The notes under the pieces: model-generated
The model's database searches: none
What the model was told of the DNA's origin: nothing
The model's input: only the letters and a program-made list of their open reading frames with translations
Program-made: the position numbers and the translations under genes
Assembly: GCF_000715205.1 (NCBI RefSeq)
Contig: NZ_JOTP01000018.1
Coordinates: 1-61,832 of the forward strand
Direction: 5' to 3'
From: Bacillus zhangzhouensis
GTDB lineage: Bacteria; Bacillota; Bacilli; Bacillales; Bacillaceae
DNA: 61,832 nt
Shown: positions 19,060 through 27,483 of the stretch, piece by piece
Layout: every line of letters begins with the position of its first letter
Numbering within the stretch: the first letter of the stretch is position 1

Positions 19060-19473
19060 CAAAATTTCACCTCTTTATGATCCTTTCGCCTGTTTCACTA
19101 AAAAACGATATCACAATTTTTGGTAAAATATAATCGTTTCTGCGAGGTGATTGACAAGAGGTAATAAAAAGGACCTTAGGTCATGTGATGTACGATATTG
19201 TAACGGTGAATGATTGTTTGTACAAATGCATAAAATCTTTTTTTGGTAGTCTAAAAAAGTGATACCTACAATCGATTTTATGATGATGTTCGAAAATATC
19301 ACCCGTATATTTGAAGTAAAGCAATTTTAGGCATGGAAGACGGAAAATGGAAGGTCGATCTATTAAAGAAAATCAGTTATGATGTTGCTAGATCATATTA
19401 GAAAAGAAGCTGATAGATGCAGACAAAGATGAATACCAAACACAAACTCTAGCCTTTTAGAAAGGACGTTGAA
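19060..19473. other. Intergenic region with a possible gene remnant
   Basis: This 414 bp stretch holds the rap promoter region on the left and the leader of the small membrane protein on the right. Between 19315 and 19401 on the plus strand a short frame reads SKAILGMEDGKWKVDLLKK and runs to a TAG. EDGKWKVDL is typical of the C-terminal strand of NTF2-like or lipoprotein domains, so this may be the tail of a decayed gene. No start or ribosome site accompanies it. Confidence 0.35.
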
Positions 19474-19686
19474 ATGAAAAAAAGATTTCAAATCTTAAAC
19501 TGGCAAATCACAGTGATGATCACGACGCTTTTAATCGTTTTAGTGACTCTTTATATGTCAAAGAGATACTTTTATAGCAAAGAAATTAAGTTGCTGACAG
19601 AATCTTGTCAACAAGCAGATGGCAAAATCATATTAGAAACAAATAGTTTGTCTATGGATTATTCGTTTGAGTGTAAGCAAAAATAA
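19474..19686 (+). CDS. Small single-pass membrane protein
   Basis: A 70-residue protein: basic start KKRFQILNW, one membrane helix (ITVMITTLLIVLVTLYM), then a 40-residue polar tail with two cysteines (LTESCQQADG, SFECKQK), which would lie outside the cell. The ATG follows AGAAAGGACG. No family recognised. It stands alone, with a terminator directly after the stop shared with the ABC gene on the other strand. Confidence 0.6.
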   Translation: MKKRFQILNWQITVMITTLLIVLVTLYMSKRYFYSKEIKLLTESCQQADGKIILETNSLSMDYSFECKQK

Positions 19687-19711
19687 AACAGGCAGCTTTC
19701 TGCCTGTTTTT
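19685..19711. terminator. Bidirectional terminator
   Basis: AAAACAGGCAG (19685-19695) and CTGCCTGTTTT (19700-19710) form a perfect stem with a 4-base loop, A-run on one side and T-run on the other. Confidence 0.88.
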
Positions 19712-19718
19712 ACTCCAA

Positions 19719-20480
19719 TTAAAAGTCTAAATCTTGTAACCACTTGTTTAATACTGCTTCTCGTTTGTCAGTGGTGAAGCGATCATATTTTCCTAAGTTT
19801 AAATTGGCAACAATTTCTCCATCAATCATAAACAAAATTCTTTCAGAGCAAAGAGCCACTTTTGGATCGTGTGTGACGAGAAGTAGAGTTGTTCCTTCAG
19901 AGTGGATTTGTGAAAAAATATTCATGACTTCCTTTGTGGTACTGGAATTAAGAGCACCTGTTGGTTCATCGGCGAAAAGAATGTCTGGTTCATTCATAAG
20001 AGCTCGACAGATAGAGGCTCTTTGGAGCTGTCCACCAGATACTTCTGACAAATATCTATCTGCTAAATGATCAATTTCAAGTTTCTCCATTAGATATTGA
20101 GCTCGTTCATTTACTTCTTTTCTCGGCTTTTTTTTCGCTAAGTAAGCTGCAGCAATAATGTTATCAAATAGATTGAGATTCTTTAGTAAGTGGCTATGTT
20201 GAAAGACGAACCCCATCTCTGTTAAGCGCAGAGCAGTTAACTGCTTGTCTGTCATTTTTGACAGTAAATGGTCTTTATATTTGATTTCTCCTGCTGAGGC
20301 TGTTTCTATACCGCTAAGCTGATAAAGCAGAGAAGTTTTTCCACACCCGGAAGGTCCCATAATGGTCACGAATTCCCCAGGCTTTATTGATAAATGGATA
20401 TCTTTAAGAATGTTTTGTTTCTGCCCTTTTAATGAATCGATTTGCAAAGACAATCGCTTCGTTTCAATTAAGTGTTCCAT
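19719..20480 (-). CDS. ABC transporter ATP-binding protein (MacB/LolD type)
   Basis: A 253-residue ATPase with Walker A GPSGCGKTSLL, Q-loop FVFQHSHLL, signature SGGQLQRA, Walker B DILFADEPTGAL and H-loop LLVTHDPKVA. It powers the FtsX-like permease encoded 4 bp before it. ATG 20480 has AAGGAG with 9-base spacing; the ATG at 20489 directly abuts that site and is unlikely. It is the last gene of a TetR-MFS-permease-ATPase operon. Confidence 0.9.
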   Translation of the reverse strand: MEHLIETKRLSLQIDSLKGQKQNILKDIHLSIKPGEFVTIMGPSGCGKTSLLYQLSGIETASAGEIKYKDHLLSKMTDKQLTALRLTEMGFVFQHSHLLKNLNLFDNIIAAAYLAKKKPRKEVNERAQYLMEKLEIDHLADRYLSEVSGGQLQRASICRALMNEPDILFADEPTGALNSSTTKEVMNIFSQIHSEGTTLLLVTHDPKVALCSERILFMIDGEIVANLNLGKYDRFTTDKREAVLNKWLQDLDF

Positions 20481-20493
20481 GTGAAACATCTCC

Positions 20494-22821
20494 TTATGAA
20501 AGTGTATGACGGCTGGTTTTACTAGAAAAAAACGACTTCAATAACCACGAGGTTACAGCTAAACTCACAATAAACAGCCAGATAGGGTACATGACTGACA
20601 CCCATTGTGGTGCTAACCACTGAAGGCTTGATGCCCCTAAAGATGCCCCGCCTACACTCATCAAAGCCGGTCCAATGGTATGGACAGCGATTGTTCCAAT
20701 AAAGGTGCCAAAAGAGAGAACCACGATAAAACTTGTTAAGTATTGACTTGTTAAATCCTTTATAGAATATCCAATCGTTCTTAACATGTGGTTACGACTT
20801 GCATCTTTCGCCTTTAACATGTGCAGAAACATCGTTAACATCAAGCTGGCTGTTCCAAAAGCAGCGATTGTTGAGAATAGTGCAATCAGCTTTACTAGAG
20901 ATGCTGTGCTGCCAATGGTTTGATGAACGTATTCTTTCATATCTGTCACTTTTGCAGGAGACATACTTGTTTCAAATGCTGCCTTTTTTTCTGCAATATC
21001 TATTCCTTGTTTCAGTTGAATTTGAATGGTTTTCCAAAGGGCTGATTGAGGAAAAGGTTGTGATAATGCTTTTGCTGTTTTTCCTCCGTTGGTGACGTCC
21101 TGGTAAATGCCAGTCACCATTCTTTGAATTTCATGCCCATTTGTTACGAGAGTGATTCTTTCTCCTACCTTTTTCTGAAGTGAATCTGCACTTAGCACTG
21201 ATAAGGCAATTTCTTCATCCTTTAAAGGTTGTCGCCCTTGTAAATAGGTGAGAGGAAATGCTGAGAGATCACCTGTTTCTAAATAGATTGTTTCTAATGT
21301 ATTCTCCTTTGTTTTGGACTGGAGAGAAGTTGTTTCATATACGGCAGATGATTGAATGTCTAGATCTTCGTGAATCGTAGACTCGATTTTATTTGTACTT
21401 TTCTCTAAATCATGTCCTTGCCGTATATCAATTCGAAGGTCACTTTTGCCAGAGCCAAGATATGTGATGAAATCCGGTGATTGTAAAGTATGCCATAGCT
21501 GAATAGGCATCAGCATTAAAAATGTACAAATTGCGATAATACAGGCAATCGTTGTATACAACTTCATTCGGGAGATCAGATCTTTCAAACCAAACCATAT
21601 ATTGATGGGGAGGAACCTGTTTCTCTTGAGGTGCATTGGTATTTGTTTTTTATGATTTGGTGAAGTGACGCCATCTTGAAGTGCTTGAGCTGCCGATATT
21701 TGACCAAACTTTCTTAGGACAGCATAGCTACATGAGATGACGATCATTGCCGTCAAAATAGAAACGAAAAGCGGGATCAGCCATTGAGCAAAAGAAGAGT
21801 AATTCCCCATATATCGCTGAATATTGGCCGTAAACATATCACCACATATAAGCGTTAACACATATCCTGCTATACACCCTGCACAGGCAAGCACAGCATA
21901 CTTCCCAACGTATAATTGCTTAATTTTTGATAAAGGAATCCCCAGCACCTTCAGTATCCCAATCTCACGTTCATCCTCTTCTATAGCAGCAGTCATAGCA
22001 AGACGGAGGGAGAGAAGGGAAATACTAATGAGCAGAAAGCAGACTAGAAGAAGAATGGCAATGACCATGCCATCTGTCAGTGCATTCAGCATGCGAAGCA
22101 GGGGCAATGTGACTGCTGGTCCCTGTTGTGGCAGCTGAGATGATTGATAGAGTGATTGAAAAGCATCTGCCTGCGCAGCATCATGCAGTAAAAATTCGAT
22201 CAAGTACTCCTTTTTTTGAAACTCGTGATTCAGTGCGTCCCAATCCTCGTCATGAAGGAGGAATCTTTTTGAACTGACAAGGCTGGGGTTCATTTGCGCA
22301 TCTCGTAAGAACGCTTTGATTTGAAAAGAGAATTGATGCGACCCTTTTTCAATCATTATCGTTTCACCTATCTTGAGGTGATACTTTTGTTGAAAATAAA
22401 TAGGGACAGCCACTTCACCTTTATTTACAGTTAGCTTTTCATTTCGTTCGTTTAAAAGAAAATCAAAATAACGATTTTGTTTTACAAATAAATGATCCAT
22501 CACACCTGCTTTTGCAGGCTCATGTCCGAACTTGATGCTGGTATGTTCAATTGGAATCATTGGGACAATTTGATGTGCTTTTATCAGGGGCTGTTTGCTT
22601 GAAAATGTTTCGATCGCTTGTTCATCTAGGCTGCCATCGTGCATTTGGACAAAGTCTGGCGCTTTGGCAGATTGAAGTAGATCTGAAATGGAACCGTTCA
22701 GTTGTACCGTCATTTGCGCGGCGTTTGTTGCTAAAAACGATGTCATCATGATGCAAAGGGTCAAGCCGATTGAAATGAGACGGTGGCGGGTTAAGTCTTT
22801 CTTTATAAACGTCAATCTCAT
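20494..22821 (-). CDS. FtsX/MacB-type ABC transporter permease
   Basis: A 775-residue permease with an N-terminal membrane anchor (LISIGLTLCIMMTSFLATNA), a large extracellular loop, and several helices at about 255-375 that include the FtsX-type segment EDEREIGILKVLGIPLSKI. A second extracellular loop follows, then a closing group of three helices (ASLMLTMFLHMLKAKDASRN, HMLRTIGYSIKDL). This tandem layout fits exporters or envelope-remodelling transporters rather than importers. Its ATG overlaps the stop of the MFS gene (ATGA). Substrate unknown; the TetR regulator and companion MFS suggest a toxic compound or peptide. Confidence 0.85.
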   Translation of the reverse strand: MRLTFIKKDLTRHRLISIGLTLCIMMTSFLATNAAQMTVQLNGSISDLLQSAKAPDFVQMHDGSLDEQAIETFSSKQPLIKAHQIVPMIPIEHTSIKFGHEPAKAGVMDHLFVKQNRYFDFLLNERNEKLTVNKGEVAVPIYFQQKYHLKIGETIMIEKGSHQFSFQIKAFLRDAQMNPSLVSSKRFLLHDEDWDALNHEFQKKEYLIEFLLHDAAQADAFQSLYQSSQLPQQGPAVTLPLLRMLNALTDGMVIAILLLVCFLLISISLLSLRLAMTAAIEEDEREIGILKVLGIPLSKIKQLYVGKYAVLACAGCIAGYVLTLICGDMFTANIQRYMGNYSSFAQWLIPLFVSILTAMIVISCSYAVLRKFGQISAAQALQDGVTSPNHKKQIPMHLKRNRFLPINIWFGLKDLISRMKLYTTIACIIAICTFLMLMPIQLWHTLQSPDFITYLGSGKSDLRIDIRQGHDLEKSTNKIESTIHEDLDIQSSAVYETTSLQSKTKENTLETIYLETGDLSAFPLTYLQGRQPLKDEEIALSVLSADSLQKKVGERITLVTNGHEIQRMVTGIYQDVTNGGKTAKALSQPFPQSALWKTIQIQLKQGIDIAEKKAAFETSMSPAKVTDMKEYVHQTIGSTASLVKLIALFSTIAAFGTASLMLTMFLHMLKAKDASRNHMLRTIGYSIKDLTSQYLTSFIVVLSFGTFIGTIAVHTIGPALMSVGGASLGASSLQWLAPQWVSVMYPIWLFIVSLAVTSWLLKSFFSSKTSRHTLS

Positions 22822-24071
22822 GAGGCTGATTCTCCTTCAGGTTGAAGCATATTTTTTGTTAGGAAGGCAAGTGCAAACATCAAGATACTGACTATTAACA
22901 CGGTTACATACATGTTGGCTGAAAAAGTGTTGAACAAGAACCCATACATCATTTGGCCGAGTGGAGCAGCACATTGGGAGACCATTGTCAGATTGGCCAT
23001 GACTTTTCCTAATTGAGCATTTGGTGTTTTCTTTTGGACATGTGAGATGACAACAATCGAAATCATTGTGAGCAGCATGGCAATTGGAAGACACCCTGCT
23101 AAAAAGAGAAAATACGCTGGATATGTGCCAAATTGAAGGGCCGTTTTTGATGTTGAAAAAGCCACAGGCAGTAAAATGATTGCGATGACGAGCAGCCAGC
23201 GATATAAAGTAGGAATGCGCCAATGCTTTGCTACAAGTCCAACTAGCAGGGCCCCTGCGATGACAGCAAACTCAATCAAGCCCATTCCAATCCCATACAT
23301 GATGTCACTGCTTTTCATTGAGACCCTTAAAATGATTGGACCACCAACGATAAAAAATGGTGTGAGGATGAAATTTAACATTGCTGCGAGCAGCATGGCT
23401 CTTTTTAAAAATGGCTGGGTGCCAATATAAGAAAATCCTTGTTTCATATCTTTCATGAGCACTTTGGTCATGGACTCCGTTAGCGGGCTAGGTGAGAAAG
23501 AAATATTTAACCGTAAAAGCATACATGCGGATAGAAAAAATATGATGGCACTAGCCCCAATGATAGATTGACTCCCGATAAGTCCGTACAGAACTCCACC
23601 GATAATAGGAGCGAGAACACCTGAAAGGGCCTGCACACCATTGACGATGCCATTTGCTTGTTCTAATTTTTCTTCTTTCACTAGCTGAGGAATGCTGGAC
23701 ATCACAGCAGGAGCATAGAACGTACTCATCACACCAAGAAGTATCATGACGGCTCCGATGATATAAAGTGAATCATTTCCTGAAAATAACCAGAGATAAA
23801 AGGCCAGAATCATGATGCCAGTGAGGACATCAAATAAAATCATCAAGTTTCTTCTGTTAAACCGATCAGCGATTGCCCCTGCTAATGGGGAAAGGAGGAG
23901 TGGGACATTGGATAAAGCGAAAAGTAAGGCATATAAGTCAACACGCTGTGTCATATCCAGTACGTGTAAAGATAAAACAAACCGAATCAAGGAAGACCCG
24001 AAAACGGAAATAATCTGTCCGAGAACAAGGTACATAAAGTGGCTGGAACCTCTATTGGATAACAAAAACAT
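22818..24071 (-). CDS. MFS efflux transporter (MefA/macrolide-type group)
   Basis: A 417-residue facilitator starting FLLSNRGSSHFMYLVLGQII, with SPLAGAIADRFNRRNLMILF as loop 2-3. YAPAVMSSIPQLVKEEKLEQANG in the loop after segment 4 is characteristic of the DHA3 (MefA/Tap-like) branch, hence drug export is likely. ATG 24071 with AGGGAGAG upstream is better than the GTG at 24080, which overlaps that site. One TetR-type operator lies directly in front. First structural gene after tetR. Confidence 0.83.
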   Translation of the reverse strand: MFLLSNRGSSHFMYLVLGQIISVFGSSLIRFVLSLHVLDMTQRVDLYALLFALSNVPLLLSPLAGAIADRFNRRNLMILFDVLTGIMILAFYLWLFSGNDSLYIIGAVMILLGVMSTFYAPAVMSSIPQLVKEEKLEQANGIVNGVQALSGVLAPIIGGVLYGLIGSQSIIGASAIIFFLSACMLLRLNISFSPSPLTESMTKVLMKDMKQGFSYIGTQPFLKRAMLLAAMLNFILTPFFIVGGPIILRVSMKSSDIMYGIGMGLIEFAVIAGALLVGLVAKHWRIPTLYRWLLVIAIILLPVAFSTSKTALQFGTYPAYFLFLAGCLPIAMLLTMISIVVISHVQKKTPNAQLGKVMANLTMVSQCAAPLGQMMYGFLFNTFSANMYVTVLIVSILMFALAFLTKNMLQPEGESAS

Positions 24072-24088
24072 AAATATCACTCTCCCTT

Positions 24089-24107
24089 TAGACCGACCGT
24101 CAGTCTA
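24089..24107 (-). promoter_or_regulatory. TetR-type operator in front of the MFS gene
   Basis: TAGACCGACCGTCAGTCTA (24089-24107) is a 19-bp palindrome of form TAGACYGAC-N-GTCRGTCTA with one mismatched pair. A second copy lies upstream of tetR at 24813-24831. Confidence 0.7.
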
Positions 24108-24140
24108 TAATGTATGCAGGATTGGTATTGAAGTGACCAA

Positions 24141-24791
24141 TCACTGATTATTTTCATCTCCCTCTCCAGTTAATCGCTTGAGAAGGAAGGAGAAGCTTCC
24201 CTTTTCTGCATGTAACGAGGATTCGAGGAGATCGATAAAAGCTAGAGCTCTTTGTATACTTTCTTCTGCGGTCCATTGAAATAGGCCCTCATCAAAAATG
24301 ACCTGTGCAGAAGCAAGAAGAAATTCAATCGTCTCTTGCGGGTACTTCGTTTGGAACGTCCCTTCTTCTACACCTTGCTGAATGACATCTGCCAATACTG
24401 GTGATAGTTCTTTTATGGCTTTGATCAAGCTTTTTTGATGCATTTCTGCATTCGAAGGTTGATGAAATTGTTCGATCATGCCTTGTTTGTTGCTTCCTTG
24501 TTTAGGAGACTGCTCCATGATGATACGAAATAGTTTATCGACGACTGGCAGGTCTGGATCAGCCGCAATACGCTTTGCCACGATGATATCTGTTTTGATG
24601 ATCCTATCAATAATGGCATCCATCACTTCTTCTTTGGATGTAAAGTAATAATAAAATGTGCCTTTTGCAATGCCAACAGCTTTTAATATGTCAATAATCG
24701 TTGTTTGCTGATAGCCTTTGGTTGAGAAAAGCACCTCTGCTGCGTTTAAGATGTCATTTTTGCGTTCTTCAGGATGTTTAACGGTTCTCAT
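24141..24791 (-). CDS. TetR-family transcriptional regulator
   Basis: A 216-residue repressor with the classic N-terminal helix-turn-helix: RKNDILNAAEVLFSTKGYQQ, then DILKAVGIAKGTFYYYF with TSKEEVMDAIIDRI, followed by a helical ligand-binding domain with no recognisable specificity. ATG 24791 has GAAAGGATGG upstream; the frame is open to 24848, but that extension would cover the operator. It is the first gene of the efflux operon and probably represses both itself and the MFS-ABC genes through two operator copies. Confidence 0.85.
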   Translation of the reverse strand: MRTVKHPEERKNDILNAAEVLFSTKGYQQTTIIDILKAVGIAKGTFYYYFTSKEEVMDAIIDRIIKTDIIVAKRIAADPDLPVVDKLFRIIMEQSPKQGSNKQGMIEQFHQPSNAEMHQKSLIKAIKELSPVLADVIQQGVEEGTFQTKYPQETIEFLLASAQVIFDEGLFQWTAEESIQRALAFIDLLESSLHAEKGSFSFLLKRLTGEGDENNQ

Positions 24792-24812
24792 AAAGCCATC
24801 CTTTCTTTTAAC

Positions 24813-24831
24813 TAGACTGTCGGTCGGTTCC
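24813..24831 (-). promoter_or_regulatory. TetR-type operator in front of tetR
   Basis: TAGACTGTCGGTCGGTTCC (24813-24831) shares the core with the reverse complement of the operator at 24089-24107 (TAGACTGACGGTCGGTCTA), differing at four positions. Location just upstream of the tetR start fits autorepression. Confidence 0.65.
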
Positions 24832-24888
24832 TTGTTTTGATTAAACACTTTTCACCGTACCTTTGTCAACGGCTGTTTTTTGAGAACT

Positions 24889-24917
24889 TTGCATTTATTG
24901 TGCAATAACACTATGAT
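24889..24917 (+). promoter_or_regulatory. cdaR promoter with operator in the spacer
   Basis: TTGCAT (24889-24894), 17 bases, TATGAT (24912-24917). The spacer contains TTATTGTGCAATAA (24895-24908), nearly symmetric and sharing ATTGTGCA with the palindrome upstream of the permease gene at 26065. Confidence 0.6.
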
Positions 24918-24952
24918 ACATTGAATGAAAACACCTTCAGGAGAGATGCTGC

Positions 24953-26065
24953 ATGCAATTTTTAACCAGTGAATTGGCTCAAGAAATGGTTGAACGTACG
25001 ATGCATATTTTACATAAAAACATCAATGTCATGAATGCAGATGGTGTGATTATTGGTTCTGGTGAACGAAAAAGGATTGGACAGAAACATGATGGTGCAC
25101 GACTTGTACTGACGAGCGGGAACAGTGTGGAAATTGACCAGGAGAAATCCTTCCGTTTAAAGGGAGTGATGCCCGGAATCAATTTGCCTATTTGCTTTCG
25201 TGAACAAGTAGTTGGTGTGATTGGGATTACTGGTGAGCCAGAGGACATTCGGCATCATGCAGAGCTGGTGAAAATGGCAGCTGAGCTGGTGTTAGAACAA
25301 TCTTTTCTGCTTGAACGAGTTCAGTGGCGGCAGCGAATAGAAAGTGAAATTGTCAATCAGTTGATTTCTGATTCTGACGTGGGTGATCATCAGCTAAAGA
25401 ATCGAGCTACCTGGCTGGGGATGGAATTAGATAAGCGCCGAATGGCGATAATTTTTCAGCCAGTTCCATCCTCCGAGGACACTGTGCACAAAATGATGCA
25501 TGCGATTCAATATGATAAGAACGAGGCTGATTTACTAGGCATGACCTTCCTTCATGAATTGATTCTTTTAAGGCAACCTATTCCTGAACAAAATCTGAAG
25601 CTTGTGGTCGAGCAGCTACAGAGAGCGATGGTGAGAGCAGTAGGTAGGCAAGTGCTTGTAGGTGTAGGGACTGTCGCTGACGACATGAGCCTATTGCCTC
25701 TATCTTTTCAGCAGGCGGGGGATGCTCTACGGTTGGGGAAGGTTCTTGATTCAGATGAAAGTATATTTTTCTTTGAATCGTATCAGCTGGAAAGCTTATT
25801 CATGAAAGCAGGAACCGCAGAGGAGGAAAATAGATGGACTGATTTTTACAAGTCACTTACACAAGAAACGGAGCTCGTCCATACGTTAAAGGTTTACATT
25901 GAAGAGGGGGGCGATTTGCAAAGATGCGTGGATCGTTTATATATTCATCGCAATACACTGCGATATCGTTTAGATAAAATACAAGCAATCACCGGAAAAG
26001 ACCCTCGTCATGTGAAACAGTTGATGGAGCTCTACATGGCGCAGTTGATCAGTCAACTACCTTGA
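24953..26065 (+). CDS. CdaR-family sugar-diacid/glycerate regulator
   Basis: A 370-residue regulator. The N-terminal putative sugar-diacid recognition domain (about 1-130) carries LAQEMVERTMHILHKNINVM and GERKRIGQKHDGA. A GGDEF-like middle segment follows, and the C-terminal PucR-type helix-turn-helix reads CVDRLYIHRNTLRYRLDKIQ. CdaR proteins activate genes for galactarate, glucarate or glycerate use. Here it precedes a GntP permease and glycerate kinase, so glycerate or a precursor is the probable inducer. The start ATG has AGGAGAG upstream. Near-identical motifs in its own promoter and ahead of the permease suggest it controls both. Confidence 0.88.
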   Translation: MQFLTSELAQEMVERTMHILHKNINVMNADGVIIGSGERKRIGQKHDGARLVLTSGNSVEIDQEKSFRLKGVMPGINLPICFREQVVGVIGITGEPEDIRHHAELVKMAAELVLEQSFLLERVQWRQRIESEIVNQLISDSDVGDHQLKNRATWLGMELDKRRMAIIFQPVPSSEDTVHKMMHAIQYDKNEADLLGMTFLHELILLRQPIPEQNLKLVVEQLQRAMVRAVGRQVLVGVGTVADDMSLLPLSFQQAGDALRLGKVLDSDESIFFFESYQLESLFMKAGTAEEENRWTDFYKSLTQETELVHTLKVYIEEGGDLQRCVDRLYIHRNTLRYRLDKIQAITGKDPRHVKQLMELYMAQLISQLP

Positions 26066-26082
26066 TTGTGCATTTGCACAAT
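26065..26082 (+). promoter_or_regulatory. Palindromic CdaR operator upstream of the permease-kinase operon
   Basis: ATTGTGCA (26065-26072), TT, TGCACAAT (26075-26082): a perfect palindrome beginning at the last base of the cdaR stop codon. Half-site matches the cdaR promoter motif. Confidence 0.65.
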
Positions 26083-26137
26083 TGAATAAAGTGATAAATA
26101 AAAAAAGATCATCTAGATTCACAACTCGATCCTACTT

Positions 26138-26151
26138 AGTAAACGCTTACA
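26138..26151 (-). promoter_or_regulatory. CcpA cre box before the permease gene
   Basis: On the minus strand TGTAAGCGTTTACT fits the cre consensus except at the last base. It lies 30 bp before the permease start and downstream of the likely promoter, so CcpA could act as a roadblock. Confidence 0.6.
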
Positions 26152-26182
26152 ATTGAGAAAAGACAATTTGGGGGGATCGAGA

Positions 26183-27454
26183 ATGAGTGGAGATGTGACG
26201 GTAAGTACACTGGGAGCCATGATGGCGCTTGTGATTGCTATTGTTCTCATTTTAAAAAAGGTATCACCTGCATATGGCATGCTGGCAGGTGCATTCATAG
26301 GCGGTTTGGTTGGCGGCGTAGATATCGTGCAGACTGTGAATGTCATGATGGATGGAGCTAAGGACATGATTCCGGCTGTTCTTAGAATTATGGCCGCAGG
26401 TGTACTGGCTGGCGTTTTGATTGAGTCAGGTGCAGCGTTAGCTATTGCTGAGGCTATCGTGAAAAAGCTTGGAGAGGCGAGGGCCCTTTTAGCACTCGCA
26501 CTTGCAACGATGATTTTAACAACGGTGGGCGTTTTTGTAGATGTAGCAGTTATCACAGTAGCGCCAATCGCGCTTGCCATTGCCAAACGGGCAAAGCTTT
26601 CAAAAACAGGAATTTTACTTGCCATGATTGGCGGCGGGAAGGCAGGAAATATTATGTCGCCGAATCCGAATGCGATTGCAGCCTCTGATGCTTTTGGTGT
26701 ACCCCTTACTTCCATGATGGCCGCAGGTGTCATTCCGGCTGTATTTGGATTAGCTGTCACATATGTGTTAGCCAAAAAGCTCGCAAATAAAGGGACACCC
26801 GTTCTTGAAGAGGAAGCTGATCAAAGCAAGGTTCAAGTGCCTGCTTTTTTCCAAGCACTTGTGGGTCCGGTTGTCACCATTCTATTGTTGGCCTTAAGGC
26901 CGTTGTTTCAAATCAATATAGATCCAATGATTGCTTTACCGATTGGGGGCATTGTAGGCGCTCTATTCATGAAAAAAGGAAAGTTTCTCAATGATTATGC
27001 GATGTCAGGGCTTCATAAAATGTCAGGTGTAGCGATTATGTTATTAGGGACAGGTACATTAGCAGGAATCGTATCCAATTCTTCCTTGAAAGAGGTTTTT
27101 ATTCAAGCGCTTGATGCTTCGGGACTGCCTCCTTATTTGCTTGCACCAACGTCGGGAATTTTTATGTCAGCGGCAACTGCTTCGACAACAGCAGGAACGG
27201 CGGTCGCTAGTGGAGTATTTAGCGGTACACTGATTGGGCTTGGCGTATCTGCGCTTTCAGGTGCAGCCATGATTCATGCTGGCGCAACGGTGCTTGATCA
27301 TATGCCGCACGGGAGTTTTTTTCATGCAACAGCAGGAAGTGTTCAAATGGACATCAAAGAACGGTTGAAATTAATGCCCTTTGAATCGTTAATTGGTTTG
27401 ACTTTAACCGTTGTATCGACCATTATCTTTGGTATTTTCCAGCTGTTCGGCTGA
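26183..27454 (+). CDS. GntP-family permease (glycerate/gluconate type)
   Basis: A 423-residue secondary transporter with about 12-14 membrane segments. Family features include KKVSPAYGMLAGAFIGGL, the SPNPNAIA segment at about residues 165-172, and the C-terminal GVSALSGAAMIHAGATVLDH. ATG 26183 has TTGGGGGGA upstream; the frame is open to 26153, but without a ribosome site. It pairs with glycerate kinase 29 bp downstream, so D-glycerate is the likely substrate; gluconate has its own GntP at 50473. Probable CdaR activation and CcpA repression. Confidence 0.85.
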   Translation: MSGDVTVSTLGAMMALVIAIVLILKKVSPAYGMLAGAFIGGLVGGVDIVQTVNVMMDGAKDMIPAVLRIMAAGVLAGVLIESGAALAIAEAIVKKLGEARALLALALATMILTTVGVFVDVAVITVAPIALAIAKRAKLSKTGILLAMIGGGKAGNIMSPNPNAIAASDAFGVPLTSMMAAGVIPAVFGLAVTYVLAKKLANKGTPVLEEEADQSKVQVPAFFQALVGPVVTILLLALRPLFQINIDPMIALPIGGIVGALFMKKGKFLNDYAMSGLHKMSGVAIMLLGTGTLAGIVSNSSLKEVFIQALDASGLPPYLLAPTSGIFMSAATASTTAGTAVASGVFSGTLIGLGVSALSGAAMIHAGATVLDHMPHGSFFHATAGSVQMDIKERLKLMPFESLIGLTLTVVSTIIFGIFQLFG

Positions 27455-27483
27455 GGATATGATGAGAAACGAGGGATTTTAGG

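Noticed and set aside
18979..19302. 63-codon minus-strand frame upstream of rap
   Set aside because: Overlaps the rap promoter region, lacks a ribosome site, no plausible protein features.
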